A stretch of 64,000 nt of DNA. It comes from Corynebacterium glyciniphilum AJ 3170. Lineage in GTDB: Bacteria > Actinomycetota > Actinomycetes > Mycobacteriales > Mycobacteriaceae. The position numbers and the translations under genes were made by a program. How positions within the stretch are numbered: the first letter of the stretch is position 1; each line of letters begins with the position of its first letter. The notes under the pieces are model-generated. The model searched no databases. It was not told where the DNA came from and worked only from the letters and a program-made list of their open reading frames with translations. This document shows, piece after piece, positions 25,223 to 33,644 of this stretch. The stretch is taken from positions 310,001 to 374,000 of the forward strand of contig NZ_CP006842.1 in assembly GCF_000626675.1 (NCBI RefSeq). Reading direction: 5' to 3'.

Positions 25223-26563
25223 ATGAAGGACCTCAGCTACCGCCTCCCGCAGGAACGTACACTCGTCACCTCCGGCCCCGGCCCCGAGAGCACGGCCCTG
25301 GCCGCGCGCCGGGATGCCGTCGTCCCCCGGGCGGTGACCCCGAACCTGCCCAACTACATTGTTGACGCCGACGGCGGAGTCCTCGTCGACGCTGACGGGA
25401 ATTCCTTCGTCGACTTCGCCTCCGGCATCGCCGTTACTACCGTTGGTGCTTCCAACCAGGCAGTGGTCGACGCCGTCAGCGACGCGGCCTCACACTTCAC
25501 CCACACCTGTTTCATGATCTCGCCCTACGAGTCGTACATTCGTATCGCCGAGAAGCTGGCGGAGATCACCCCGGGTGACCACGACAAGCGAGCCGTGCTG
25601 TTCAACTCCGGTTCCGAGGCAGTGGAGAACGCCGTGAAGATCGCCCGTAGCTACACCGGGCGCAACGGTGTGGCCGTCTTCGACCGCGCCTACCACGGCC
25701 GTACCAACCTGACCATGGCCATGACCGCGAAGAACATGCCCTACAAGTCTGGCTTCGGCCCCTTCGCTTCCGAGGTCTACCGCGCGCCGGTGTCCTACCC
25801 GTTGCGTGACGGACTGACCGGACAGGAAGCCGCCGAACGGGCGATCACCGCCCTCGAGCAGCAGGTCGGCGCGTCCAACCTGGCGTGTGTCGTCATCGAG
25901 CCGATCCAGGGTGAGGGCGGATTCATTGACCCTGCCGAAGGTTTCCTGCCGGCACTCGCGGACTGGTGCCGCGACAATGACGTCGTTTTCGTCGCCGACG
26001 AGATTCAAGCCGGCATGTGCCGCACCGGCGACTGGTTCGCCTCCGACCACGAGAACGTCGTCCCCGACCTCGTCACCATCGCCAAGGGCGTTGCCGGCGG
26101 TATGCCGCTCTCGGCGGTCGTCGGCCGCGCCGAGATCATGGACGCACCGCATCCCGGCGGACTTGGCGGTACCTACGGCGGTAACCCTGTCGCCTGCGCC
26201 GCAGCGCTCGCGGCCGTCGACCAGATGGAGACCCTCGATCTCAACGGTCGGGCGCGGGAGATCGAGTCGATCGTCCGCGACGTCCTCGAGCCACTGGTCG
26301 GGGCCGAGACCGGCCTCGCCGAGGTCCGGGGCCGCGGTGCGATGATCGCCCTTGAGTTCACCGATGCCGACGGGCGTCCCGACGCCGCCACCACCAAGGC
26401 CGTGGCCGACGCCTGCAAGAAGCAGGGTGTGCTCATCCTGACCTGCGGAATGGACGGCAATGTCGTCCGGCTGCTCCCGCCGCTGGTGATCACTGAAGAC
26501 CTGCTCAGGGATGGTCTCGGCGTGCTCGCCGACGCGATCCGCGATAACGGTGTAGGCAAGTAG
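25223..26563 (+). CDS. gabT: 4-aminobutyrate aminotransferase
   Basis: A 446-residue class III PLP aminotransferase. The PLP lysine is in TIAKGVAGGMPLS, with the preceding FVADEIQAGMCRTG and VVIEPIQGEGG motifs. It transfers the amino group of GABA to 2-oxoglutarate, giving succinate semialdehyde. ATG 25223 is set by AAGGAGA about six bases upstream, and the protein begins MKDLSYRLPQ as actinobacterial GabT do. gabD follows after 27 bp. In this genome the substrate may come from the amine oxidase operon just upstream. Confidence 0.95.
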   Translation: MKDLSYRLPQERTLVTSGPGPESTALAARRDAVVPRAVTPNLPNYIVDADGGVLVDADGNSFVDFASGIAVTTVGASNQAVVDAVSDAASHFTHTCFMISPYESYIRIAEKLAEITPGDHDKRAVLFNSGSEAVENAVKIARSYTGRNGVAVFDRAYHGRTNLTMAMTAKNMPYKSGFGPFASEVYRAPVSYPLRDGLTGQEAAERAITALEQQVGASNLACVVIEPIQGEGGFIDPAEGFLPALADWCRDNDVVFVADEIQAGMCRTGDWFASDHENVVPDLVTIAKGVAGGMPLSAVVGRAEIMDAPHPGGLGGTYGGNPVACAAALAAVDQMETLDLNGRAREIESIVRDVLEPLVGAETGLAEVRGRGAMIALEFTDADGRPDAATTKAVADACKKQGVLILTCGMDGNVVRLLPPLVITEDLLRDGLGVLADAIRDNGVGK

Positions 26564-26590
26564 ACGAGAGAAACAGGAGGAAGAACTGTC

Positions 26591-28054
26591 ATGACCAACC
26601 GCACGCTCCCATCCGATCTGACTGACCTGCTTGCCGCGCAGGTGGGTGAGGTCGACAGCACCTTCGATGTCGAGGATCCCGCCACCGGTGAGGTGCTCGT
26701 CACTGTCCCTGACCGTTCCGCCGCCGACGCTCTTGACGCCCTCGGCCGGGCCGTGGACGCCCAGAAGATCTGGGAGAAAGTCCCCCCGCAGCGTCGGGCG
26801 GACGTCATCACCCGCGTCTTCGAGATCATCAATGAACGCTCCGAGGACTTCGCCACCGCCATGACCCTGGAGATGGGTAAGCCCCTCGCCGAGGCCCGCG
26901 GCGAGGTCACCTACGGCAACAGCTACTTCCGGTGGTTCGCCGGGGAAGCCGTCCGTATCCCGGGACGGTTCACACAGGCTCCTGCCGGGAACGGACACAT
27001 CCTCGTCTCCAAGCACCCCGTGGGCCCCGTCCTTGCGATCACTCCGTGGAATTTCCCGCTGGCGATGGCTACCCGCAAGATCGCCCCGGCACTGGCCGCC
27101 GGCTGTCCCGTGGTGGTCAAGCCGGCGAAGGAGACCCCGCTGACGATGATCCTCGTGGGTGAGGTCATCCGGCAGGCTCTCGACGAGATCAGCGACGAGT
27201 TCGGGGACCTTTCCGGCCTGGTCACCATCGTTCCGTCGACCCACTCCGGCGCGATTTCCGAGACCCTCATGGCTGACGACCGGTTGCGTAAGGTCACCTT
27301 CACCGGGTCCACGCCGGTCGGGGCAACTCTGGTCCGCCAGTCCGCAGACCAGCTGCTGCGTACCTCGATGGAACTCGGCGGTAACGCGCCCTTCGTTATC
27401 GCCGCCGATGCTGACCTTGACCTCGCTCTCTCCGGAGCGATGGCGGCGAAGATGCGCAACGGTGGTGAGGCATGCATCGCCGCGAACCGGTTCCTCGTCG
27501 ATGCGTCCGTCGCTGAGGAATTCACCGAGCGGCTCACCGAATCGATGTCGCAGGTCACCATGGGTCACGGCATGGACGAGGGCACGACCCTCGGCCCGAT
27601 GATCACGGCGAAGCAGCGCGACGGTATCGCCGACCTCGTCTCCGAGGCCGTCGATGCCGGAGCGACGGTCACCACCGGTGGCGAGGTGCCGGACGGTCCA
27701 GGGCACTTCTACCCGGCGACCGTCCTGAAGGACGTCCCGAAGGATGCCCGGATCCTTCGTGAGGAGATCTTCGGCCCCGTTGCCACGGTCACTACCTTCG
27801 GCACCCTGGAGGAGGGTGTGGCCATGGCGAACGACACTGAGTTCGGCCTGGCTGCCTACGGTTTCGCCAGTTCCCTGGAGAATGCCCAGTATTTGGCCGC
27901 GAACCTCGAAGCCGGCATGGTCGGCATCAACCGGGGCGCGATCTCTGATGCTGCGGCGCCTTTCGGCGGCGTGAAGCAGTCCGGCTTCGGACGGGAAGGC
28001 GGCAGTGAGGGCATCGAGGAGTACCTGGAGGCGCGGTACATCGCGTTGAACTGA
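26591..28054 (+). CDS. gabD: Succinate-semialdehyde dehydrogenase
   Basis: A 487-residue aldehyde dehydrogenase with MELGGNAPF (general base Glu) and NGGEACIAANR (catalytic Cys), and an ITPWNFPLAM cofactor segment. This fits GabD, which oxidises succinate semialdehyde to succinate. Ribosome site AGGAGGAA lies nine bases upstream. It is the second gene of the gabTD operon. A 65 bp hairpin follows the stop within 25 bp and is the likely end of the transcript. Confidence 0.94.
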   Translation: MTNRTLPSDLTDLLAAQVGEVDSTFDVEDPATGEVLVTVPDRSAADALDALGRAVDAQKIWEKVPPQRRADVITRVFEIINERSEDFATAMTLEMGKPLAEARGEVTYGNSYFRWFAGEAVRIPGRFTQAPAGNGHILVSKHPVGPVLAITPWNFPLAMATRKIAPALAAGCPVVVKPAKETPLTMILVGEVIRQALDEISDEFGDLSGLVTIVPSTHSGAISETLMADDRLRKVTFTGSTPVGATLVRQSADQLLRTSMELGGNAPFVIAADADLDLALSGAMAAKMRNGGEACIAANRFLVDASVAEEFTERLTESMSQVTMGHGMDEGTTLGPMITAKQRDGIADLVSEAVDAGATVTTGGEVPDGPGHFYPATVLKDVPKDARILREEIFGPVATVTTFGTLEEGVAMANDTEFGLAAYGFASSLENAQYLAANLEAGMVGINRGAISDAAAPFGGVKQSGFGREGGSEGIEEYLEARYIALN

Positions 28055-28076
28055 GGTCGGCGCCGCGTTTTCCGGC

Positions 28077-28141
28077 ATATGACACCGGGCCTGGTGGCCG
28101 TGAGTTGACCTGACTCACGGCCACCAGGCTCGGTGTCATAT
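28077..28141. repeat. Long hairpin after gabD, member of a dispersed palindromic repeat family
   Basis: The left arm (28077-28105) and right arm (28113-28141) are 29 bp reverse complements with a single mismatch and a 7 base loop. The arm core is GCCTGGTGGCCGTGAGT. There is no T-tract, so it is not a classic intrinsic terminator, though it could end transcription or bind protein. A related hairpin occurs at 44607-44653, which argues for a genome-wide repeat. Confidence 0.85.
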
Positions 28142-28183
28142 CTGGTGTGAGGGCACGTCTCTTCGGTTAGTGATGAGGAACTA

Positions 28184-28212
28184 TTGCTGACTAAGCGTTT
28201 ATTCGCTAAGAT
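28184..28212 (+). promoter_or_regulatory. Promoter of ridA-marR with MarR-like operator in its spacer
   Basis: TTGCTG (28184-28189) and TAAGAT (28207-28212) are separated by exactly 17 bp and lie 34 bp before the ridA start. The spacer and -10 contain CTAAGCG-tttatt-CGCTAAG (28191-28210), an imperfect inverted repeat (6 of 7 pairs) of the size bound by MarR dimers. Autorepression by the adjacent MarR protein is the natural inference. Confidence 0.65.
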
Positions 28213-28246
28213 ACTTTGCGACCACCATTCGACGGAGAGAGTAGCC

Positions 28247-28612
28247 ATGTCTGACGCGTCCACCGACCACCCGTACAGCCCCGCGAAACGGGCGGGCGAT
28301 CACATCTACGTGTCCGGGGCATTGTCAGTCGATGCTGACTACCGTCCGGTTTCAGGCCGCAGAGAGCCGCTGGACGCTGCGCTGCAGCGCATGACCGAGC
28401 GGTTGGCCACTGCCGGTGGGCGCCCTGATGATGTCGTGAAACTGACCTATTACGTCACTGACCTGTCGCTCCGGGAAGAGGCCAACCAGCAGTTCCGCGA
28501 GAACTTTGCTGCCACTGGAGCTGCCAGGACCTTCCTCGAGGTCTCCAGGCTTCCTTACGGTGCTTCCGTCGAGATTGATGCTATTGCCGTGACTTCGGAA
28601 GGCGGCGAATGA
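28247..28612 (+). CDS. RidA-family (YjgF/YER057c) protein
   Basis: A 121-residue protein of the Rid family. Expected features are present: an N-terminal YSPAKRAGDHIYVSGAL segment, the conserved ART region (AARTFLEVSRLPYGA) carrying the imine-binding Arg, and VEIDAIA with the Glu. RidA proteins hydrolyse reactive enamines/imines or act in degradation of nitrogen compounds. ATG 28247 has GGAGA upstream. The marR gene overlaps its stop as ATGA. Its place at the head of a catabolic block suggests that an enamine or imine intermediate is formed in that pathway. Confidence 0.9.
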   Translation: MSDASTDHPYSPAKRAGDHIYVSGALSVDADYRPVSGRREPLDAALQRMTERLATAGGRPDDVVKLTYYVTDLSLREEANQQFRENFAATGAARTFLEVSRLPYGASVEIDAIAVTSEGGE

Positions 28613-29133
28613 AGTCTGAGGGGGTGGTGGACTATGTCGATCACATTGTCGACCAGTGGGGTGTTGTCGACCCCGACCTCGACGTCAGTCCTCTCGAAGT
28701 ATTCGGCCGTCTGCACCGGACCTACCTGCTTTACAGCCACATCATCAGTGAGACGTTCGAGGAGTACGGCATCAACCAGGCTGGCTTTGATGTTCTGGCG
28801 TCACTGAAGAGGGCGGGGAAGGGGGCTTCTCTCACGCCTTCACAACTGTCGGAACAGGCGTTGGTTACTTCTGGTGGGGTTTCCCTGCGGCTCAATCGGC
28901 TCGAGGACGCGGGGCTCGTGGAGAGGATACGCGGGCGTAAGGACCGTCGAGCTGTGAGTGTGCGACTCACGGAGTCGGGCGAGGAACTGATTGCGCGGGT
29001 GTCACGCCGGCATTTCGCCAGGGAGGCGGAACTGCTTGAGGGGCTGGACGGCGTAGACCGCCAGCAACTGGCCGAACTGCTCCGCAAGCTTTTCGTGTCG
29101 CTTGACGGGGACGGGGACGAGCAGACGGGCTGA
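28609..29133 (+). CDS. MarR-family transcriptional regulator
   Basis: A 174-residue winged-helix regulator. The helix-turn-helix lies at about 60-105 (LTPSQLSEQALVTSGGVSLRLNRLEDAGLV) and the wing is RGRKDRRAVSVRLTESG. MarR proteins of aromatic degradation clusters usually repress until a pathway compound binds. It is coupled to ridA by an ATGA overlap. Shared CTTAG/CTAAG half-sites in the ridA promoter and upstream of the 15-gene operon (30068-30114) suggest it controls both. Confidence 0.9.
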   Translation: MKSEGVVDYVDHIVDQWGVVDPDLDVSPLEVFGRLHRTYLLYSHIISETFEEYGINQAGFDVLASLKRAGKGASLTPSQLSEQALVTSGGVSLRLNRLEDAGLVERIRGRKDRRAVSVRLTESGEELIARVSRRHFAREAELLEGLDGVDRQQLAELLRKLFVSLDGDGDEQTG

Positions 29134-29148
29134 ACTTTCACCCGTAGC

Positions 29149-29808
29149 CTATCCGGTCGTCCGATGACCGTCTGGGCGCTTCATCGTGAACTTGTGCTCA
29201 GCATCGAGACCGAAGTAGTCACCCGGTCCGCCCGCACGTAGGACGGGTTTCGCCAGTGCAGTCTGGTAGATCCCGTCGACGAGTAGCTCCCGGGCGATGT
29301 GGACGCCGACAACTTCGCCGAAGACTACGCGGGTCTCCGTGACTGTGCCGGTCAGAGTCTGGAGGGGGACGACCTGTGTGGTCCGGCATTCGAAGACGAC
29401 AGGGGACTCGACGACGTGGGGTGCACGCACGATTCGTGAGGTGCCGGGCGTCAGCCCGGACAGTGTGAATTCATCGACGTCCGGAGGAACTGCTGCCGAG
29501 GTGGTGTTCATCGCCGAGGCAAGACCGTCCGTCACGAGGTTCCAGCAGAACTCCCCCGTGGTTTCCGCATTGGCGAGGGTGTCTTTAGGGCCGTTGCTCG
29601 CGAAGCCGATGATCGGCGGTTCGTAGTTGAAAGCGTTGAAGAAGCTGAATGGCGCGAGGTTGAGGACGCCGTCGGTTGACTGGCTGGAAATCCAGCCGAT
29701 CGGCCGCGGCGCGATGATCGCGTTGAAAGGTGAGTGGGGGAGCCCGGTGCAGGATCCTGGTTCATAAAAATGGGTGTCACGGACCGCGTCGGACGAGCTG
29801 TCTGTCAT
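29149..29808 (-). CDS. Flavin reductase-like (FMN-binding split barrel) protein
   Basis: A 219-residue protein of the flavin-reductase-like domain family. The core is SPFNAIIAPRPIGWISSQ, then LAPFSFFNAFNYEPPIIGF, and ETTGEFCWNLVT, which form the FMN-binding split barrel. Such proteins reduce FMN for two-component monooxygenases or act as flavoproteins on their own. ATG 29808 gives the normal family start. It faces away from the 15-gene operon and converges on marR (15 bp between stops), so it shares the upstream regulatory interval with the operon. Whether it partners the monooxygenase at 39824 is unknown; that enzyme appears self-sufficient. Confidence 0.85.
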   Translation of the reverse strand: MTDSSSDAVRDTHFYEPGSCTGLPHSPFNAIIAPRPIGWISSQSTDGVLNLAPFSFFNAFNYEPPIIGFASNGPKDTLANAETTGEFCWNLVTDGLASAMNTTSAAVPPDVDEFTLSGLTPGTSRIVRAPHVVESPVVFECRTTQVVPLQTLTGTVTETRVVFGEVVGVHIARELLVDGIYQTALAKPVLRAGGPGDYFGLDAEHKFTMKRPDGHRTTG

Positions 29809-30086
29809 CGCCTGTGCTTTCGTTATCGACCCTGGACGCCTGGTACCTGCACTGAGCAACGGCGCCAGCGGAGTTTACGTCTACCGACAGTCGCATTCTA
29901 CAGTCCGGTGTCTGCGGACACGGACGGCCGTTGTTGTGCCCGGTGAGCTGGTGTATTTCCAGATCGGCGGGTACGGACCCGGCGTTGCCCAGATGGATGA
30001 CGTCGAATCGGGGGTGGAAGAAGGGGGTGATTCCCGACGGCGGGGCAAATATTTCTTTCCGGTTAACATCTTAGCGCTGAACAGTA

Positions 30087-30114
30087 CTTCTTAGGGGGAG
30101 CTGACCCTAAGAAG
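30087..30114. promoter_or_regulatory. Inverted repeat upstream of the catabolic operon, candidate MarR operator
   Basis: CTTCTTAGGG (30087-30096) and CCCTAAGAAG (30105-30114) are perfect complements around 8 bp. The CTTAG/CTAAG half-sites recall those in the ridA promoter at 28191-28210. It lies 35 bp upstream of the candidate -35 box. A transcript hairpin is the alternative reading. Confidence 0.55.
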
Positions 30115-30148
30115 GTGATTCTGTCGGGGGAATATCTCGCCGCGGCTA

Positions 30149-30177
30149 TTGAGTGCTGTCAGTTACACCAATAACAT
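30149..30177 (+). promoter_or_regulatory. Candidate promoter of the 15-gene catabolic operon
   Basis: TTGAGT (30149-30154) and TAACAT (30172-30177) with 17 bp spacing each match four of six consensus bases and sit in the AT-rich leader 56 bp before the GTG start. Tentative. Confidence 0.35.
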
Positions 30178-30232
30178 TGCGCAAAATAGTAAAGCGGTAA
30201 GTAATCAAGCTGATCTAAGAGGAGCTGACCAC

Positions 30233-31768
30233 GTGACCACCACGACCGAGAGGACGAGCCAGGGGACGGCCCAAGGCGCACAACCCCTCACAGCTCCGCT
30301 CGTCACTGATGCGCTCCGGCTGGGCGGTGATTGGGTCACCGGCGACGGCGGTTCGTTCACGGTCACTGACCCGGCTACGGGGCAGGCCGTACAGACGATT
30401 CACCAGATCTCCGCGGACCAGGCCACGCAGGCCATTGATGCGGCTTCCGAGGCCTTCCTGTACTCCGGGTGGAAGGAACTGTTGCCGCATGAGCGCGGTG
30501 GTTATCTCCGCACGATCGCGGACCTCATGGTGGATAACCTGGATCGGTTGGCCACTATCCAGACACTGAATACCGGCAAGACCCTGTCGGAAACCCGCAA
30601 GCTCGTCGCCAGTGCTGCCGGTACGTTCCGCTACTACGCGTCGGCTGTGGAATCCCGCGAGGAGCCCGTCACCCCACGACGTGGCCCGTGGCAGACGGTG
30701 AGCGTTCTTGAACCGCTCGGGGTCGTCGCGGCGATCACCCCCTGGAACTCCCCGGTCGCCTCGGACGCACAGAAGATCGCGCCTGCACTTGCGGCAGGAA
30801 ACGCTGTCGTCCTCAAACCAGCGGAGTGGACACCGCTCGTTGCGATGGCGCTGATGGAACTCGTGGTGGAGTCCGGTTTACCGGAAGGCCTGGTCACGGT
30901 GCTACCAGGGAAGAGCTCAGTGATCGGTGACGCCATCACCGGCCACCCTGCGGTTGCCAAGATCTCCTTCACCGGTGGCACCTCCGCAGGCAAGTTGATC
31001 GCGCACCAGGCGGCTGAGCGCCTTATCCCGACGACACTGGAGCTCGGTGGAAAATCCCCGACAATCGTCTGCGAGGACGCGGACATCGAACAGGCTCTCC
31101 AAGGTGTCCTGTTCGGTATCTTCTCGTCGAGCGGGCAGAGCTGTATCGCGGGATCACGACTCTTTGTCCACCAGTCCATCTACCGGGACTTTGTCGACGA
31201 ACTCGTCCGTCGCACTCGTGCCCTGCACATTGGCCCGGGAGTCGACCCGGACACGGATGTCGGCCCGCTCGTGCACCGTAGACATCGGGAGTCCGTGGCC
31301 TGGTACGTGGACAGGGCACGCAGCGAGGGCGGCGCCATCCTGTGCGGCGGGAAAGCCCCTGACGATCCGGCACTTGCCGCCGGTACGTACTACGAACCCA
31401 CCGTCATCGAGGGACTCGGCAATTCCAGCGCCACCTGCCAGGAGGAAATCTTCGGTCCGGTCCTCGTCTGCCTTCCCTACGAGAATGACGACGATCTCAT
31501 CGCTCAAGCCAACGACACTGTCTACGGCCTCGCGGTCGGCATCTGGACGCCCGACTTCCTCCGCGCGCACCGGCTCGCCGGCGCGATCGACGCCGGCACC
31601 GTCTGGATCAACACCTACAAGCAGTTCAGCATCTCCACCCCGTTCTCCGGGTTCAAGGATTCCGGGCTGGGGGTGGACAAGGGAATGGACGGGCTCGCCG
31701 AGTACTCGAAACGGAAGAGTCTCTACTGGGGGCTCGAATCGACCCCCATGACCTGGGGAAAGCACTGA
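30233..31768 (+). CDS. Aldehyde dehydrogenase (betaine/benzaldehyde dehydrogenase-like)
   Basis: A 511-residue aldehyde dehydrogenase with LELGGKSPT (Glu base), SSGQSCIAGSRLF (catalytic Cys) and AITPWNSPVAS. The closest general class is betaine/aryl-aldehyde dehydrogenases. GTG 30233 is supported by AGAGGAG eight bases upstream; the frame could be read from a TTG at 30149, but there is no ribosome site there. As first gene of the operon it probably oxidises an aromatic or side-chain aldehyde produced by the ThDP-dependent enzyme at 35733. The N-terminal 15 residues are rich in Thr, Gln and Gly and look disordered. Confidence 0.9.
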   Translation: MTTTTERTSQGTAQGAQPLTAPLVTDALRLGGDWVTGDGGSFTVTDPATGQAVQTIHQISADQATQAIDAASEAFLYSGWKELLPHERGGYLRTIADLMVDNLDRLATIQTLNTGKTLSETRKLVASAAGTFRYYASAVESREEPVTPRRGPWQTVSVLEPLGVVAAITPWNSPVASDAQKIAPALAAGNAVVLKPAEWTPLVAMALMELVVESGLPEGLVTVLPGKSSVIGDAITGHPAVAKISFTGGTSAGKLIAHQAAERLIPTTLELGGKSPTIVCEDADIEQALQGVLFGIFSSSGQSCIAGSRLFVHQSIYRDFVDELVRRTRALHIGPGVDPDTDVGPLVHRRHRESVAWYVDRARSEGGAILCGGKAPDDPALAAGTYYEPTVIEGLGNSSATCQEEIFGPVLVCLPYENDDDLIAQANDTVYGLAVGIWTPDFLRAHRLAGAIDAGTVWINTYKQFSISTPFSGFKDSGLGVDKGMDGLAEYSKRKSLYWGLESTPMTWGKH

Positions 31769-31796
31769 GTGACCAATCACCACAAAAGGAGACATC

Positions 31797-32738
31797 ATGA
31801 CTACCGCCTATCAACCACCCATCGCGCAGTTGCGAAAGGTCCGCTTCGTCGAGCTGCGCACCAGCGCACTCTCCGACTCCGCCGACTTCTACTCGGGCGC
31901 ATGGGGACTCGACGTCGTTGAACAGGAGGAGGGGAGCTCCTGGCTCCGGGGAACTGGGTCCGAACACCACATCCTTCAGCTGACCGATGCTCCGAAGAAC
32001 GGTCTGGGACGTATCTGCTTTGCCGTCGGAACTCCGGCCGAGGTCGACGAGGCTGCCCGCCGTCTCGAAGCGAGGAACATCCCGATCGTCTTCGGTCCCG
32101 GTCCTGCGGACAACGCAGGCGCAGGGTACAGCGTCAGTTTCCTCGATCCCGAGGGCCGCCTCATCGAGTTGCTCGCCGACTTCTGGGCTGTGCCGGAGAG
32201 GTACACCAGCGACGCGATCCCCAAGAACATCGCGCACGTCGTGCTCAACACCGCCGATATCGACAAATCCGTGGACTTCTACCGCGATGTCCTGGGTATG
32301 AGGGTATCCGACTGGTCGGAGCATCAGATGGCCTTCATGCGATGCAACACCGACCACCACTCCATCGCCTTCAATCAGGCGGAGTGGGCGTCCGTCAACC
32401 ATGTTGCCTACGAGATGCCGACCGTCAACGACTTCATGCGCGGCATCGGCAGGCTTAAGCAGACCGGTGTGACCCCACTGTGGGGTCCCGGGCGGCACGG
32501 TCCCGGGGACAACACCTTCTCCTATTTCGGTGATCCGGCAGGGCTGGTCTGCGAGTACACCTCCGAGATTGCCCAGATCGACGAGGACCAGTGGTTGTGC
32601 AAGGTGTGGCGCCGGACACCGGAACTGTCCGACACCTGGGGCACCGCCGGCCCACCGAGCAAAGACGTCCGCTCCCACATGGCCGGCGTCCCCGACGAGG
32701 GTTCCTTCCACCTGCTTCCAGCGGACAAAGCCAGTTGA
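31797..32738 (+). CDS. Type I extradiol ring-cleavage dioxygenase (two-module VOC)
   Basis: A 313-residue protein with two vicinal-oxygen-chelate modules (about 12-130 and 143-270). The second module carries the iron ligands His147 (IAHVVLN), His202 (NHVAYEM) and Glu253 (VCEYTSE), at nearly the same positions as BphC-type dioxygenases, so it should cleave a catechol-like or hydroxylated ring next to the diol. The first module has lost its metal site, as in that family. It is followed by an alpha/beta hydrolase, the usual meta-cleavage partner. The C-terminal 45 residues are an extension. Substrate unknown. Ribosome site AAAAGGA precedes ATG 31797. Confidence 0.88.
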   Translation: MTTAYQPPIAQLRKVRFVELRTSALSDSADFYSGAWGLDVVEQEEGSSWLRGTGSEHHILQLTDAPKNGLGRICFAVGTPAEVDEAARRLEARNIPIVFGPGPADNAGAGYSVSFLDPEGRLIELLADFWAVPERYTSDAIPKNIAHVVLNTADIDKSVDFYRDVLGMRVSDWSEHQMAFMRCNTDHHSIAFNQAEWASVNHVAYEMPTVNDFMRGIGRLKQTGVTPLWGPGRHGPGDNTFSYFGDPAGLVCEYTSEIAQIDEDQWLCKVWRRTPELSDTWGTAGPPSKDVRSHMAGVPDEGSFHLLPADKAS

Positions 32739-32751
32739 CGAAAGGATGACG

Positions 32752-33615
32752 ATGATGACCACACATTCGGGTCCCTCCGTGAGGGAAGGCCCCCTCGGGA
32801 TCCATCTCACGGAAACCGGTGACGGAATCCCCCTGTTCATGCTCCACGGTATCGGGAGCTCCGGCGACGTGTTCCACGGCCAACTTCCCCTGCTGTCTGA
32901 TGAACACCGTGTCGTCACCTGGGATGCGCCGGGATATGGGCGGTCGGATGACCCTGACAAGCCCATGACCATGGATGACTTCGCCGATGCCGCCGCTGAG
33001 TGCATCAGGGCATGTTTCACCGACGGTGCCCACGTCGTCGGAATGTCCTGGGGTGGCGTCATCGCCACACGGCTCGCACTGCGCCATCCTGATCTGGTCC
33101 GGGGCCTGATCCTGGGCTCCTCGACAGTCGGTTCCGGAACCAGTGCGGAACAGGCTGAGAGCATGCGCACGAGGCCCGACGATATCGAGCGCGCCGGTGT
33201 GGAGGCGTTCGCCCGGCAACGGGCGGTCCGCCTCGTCTCCCCGGAAGCCAGCGAGATGATCAGAAGTCGCGCGGTGTCCCTCATGGCGAACTCGATCCGT
33301 CTCCCCGGTTACCGGTACGCCGCCGAATCCATGGCGACGACCGACAACACCGACGATCTCGCTGGAATCACCAGCCCCACCCTCGTCCTGTGGGGTGAGA
33401 AGGACACCGTCACCGGACGGAAGGCGGCGGTCCCGCTCATCGCCGGGATCCCCGGGGCAGTCGGGGTGGAAATCCGCGACGCCGGACACCTCGCCAACCT
33501 CGAAGCACCGGAGAGCTTCACCACCTGGGTCTCCTCGTTCGCTCTTATCGCTGAGCGAATGCGGGAATCCGAAAAATACCGCAAGTCAACCCCACTCGCT
33601 GCTGCAACTCCGTAA
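32752..33615 (+). CDS. Alpha/beta-hydrolase, putative meta-cleavage product hydrolase
   Basis: A 287-residue hydrolase. Motifs: LHGIGSSGDVF (oxyanion loop), DAPGYGRSD, nucleophile elbow GMSWGG (Ser99), VLWGEKDTV with the Asp, and DAGHLANLEAPESF with the His. C-C bond hydrolases of meta-cleavage pathways have this arrangement. Directly downstream of the extradiol dioxygenase, it would split the ring-opened product into two acids. ATG 32752 is five bases after AAAGGA; ATG 32746 or 32755 are also possible. Confidence 0.85.
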   Translation: MMTTHSGPSVREGPLGIHLTETGDGIPLFMLHGIGSSGDVFHGQLPLLSDEHRVVTWDAPGYGRSDDPDKPMTMDDFADAAAECIRACFTDGAHVVGMSWGGVIATRLALRHPDLVRGLILGSSTVGSGTSAEQAESMRTRPDDIERAGVEAFARQRAVRLVSPEASEMIRSRAVSLMANSIRLPGYRYAAESMATTDNTDDLAGITSPTLVLWGEKDTVTGRKAAVPLIAGIPGAVGVEIRDAGHLANLEAPESFTTWVSSFALIAERMRESEKYRKSTPLAAATP

Positions 33616-33644
33616 CGGCGAACCATCAGAAAGGGCTCAAGACC

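Larger units (their letters stand above)
29809..30232. other. 424 bp divergent regulatory interval without a gene
   Basis: I find no credible coding sequence here. The interval holds an ATCTTAGCG motif (30068-30076), a 10+10 bp inverted repeat (30087-30114), a candidate promoter (30149-30177) and a conspicuously AT-rich leader (about 30150-30220). A GTGTC/GACAC dyad lies near 29910-29925. It separates the flavin-reductase-like gene from the first gene of the catabolic operon and must carry both promoters. Confidence 0.7.

Noticed and set aside
25490..28078. 862-codon open frame antisense to gabT and gabD
   Set aside because: It lies wholly opposite two well-supported enzymes; composition is Asp/Gly/Arg/Val-rich as expected from GC-rich antisense frames, and no domain is recognisable.
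28077..28141. Reading the gabD-distal hairpin as an ordinary intrinsic terminator
   Set aside because: No T-tract follows, the arms are unusually long and extend to AT-rich ends, and a related copy exists at 44607-44653, so a repeat element is the better description.
31653..33284. 543-codon minus-strand open frame opposite the dioxygenase and hydrolase genes
   Set aside because: Shadow of two catalytic-motif-bearing genes; no ribosome site or domain.
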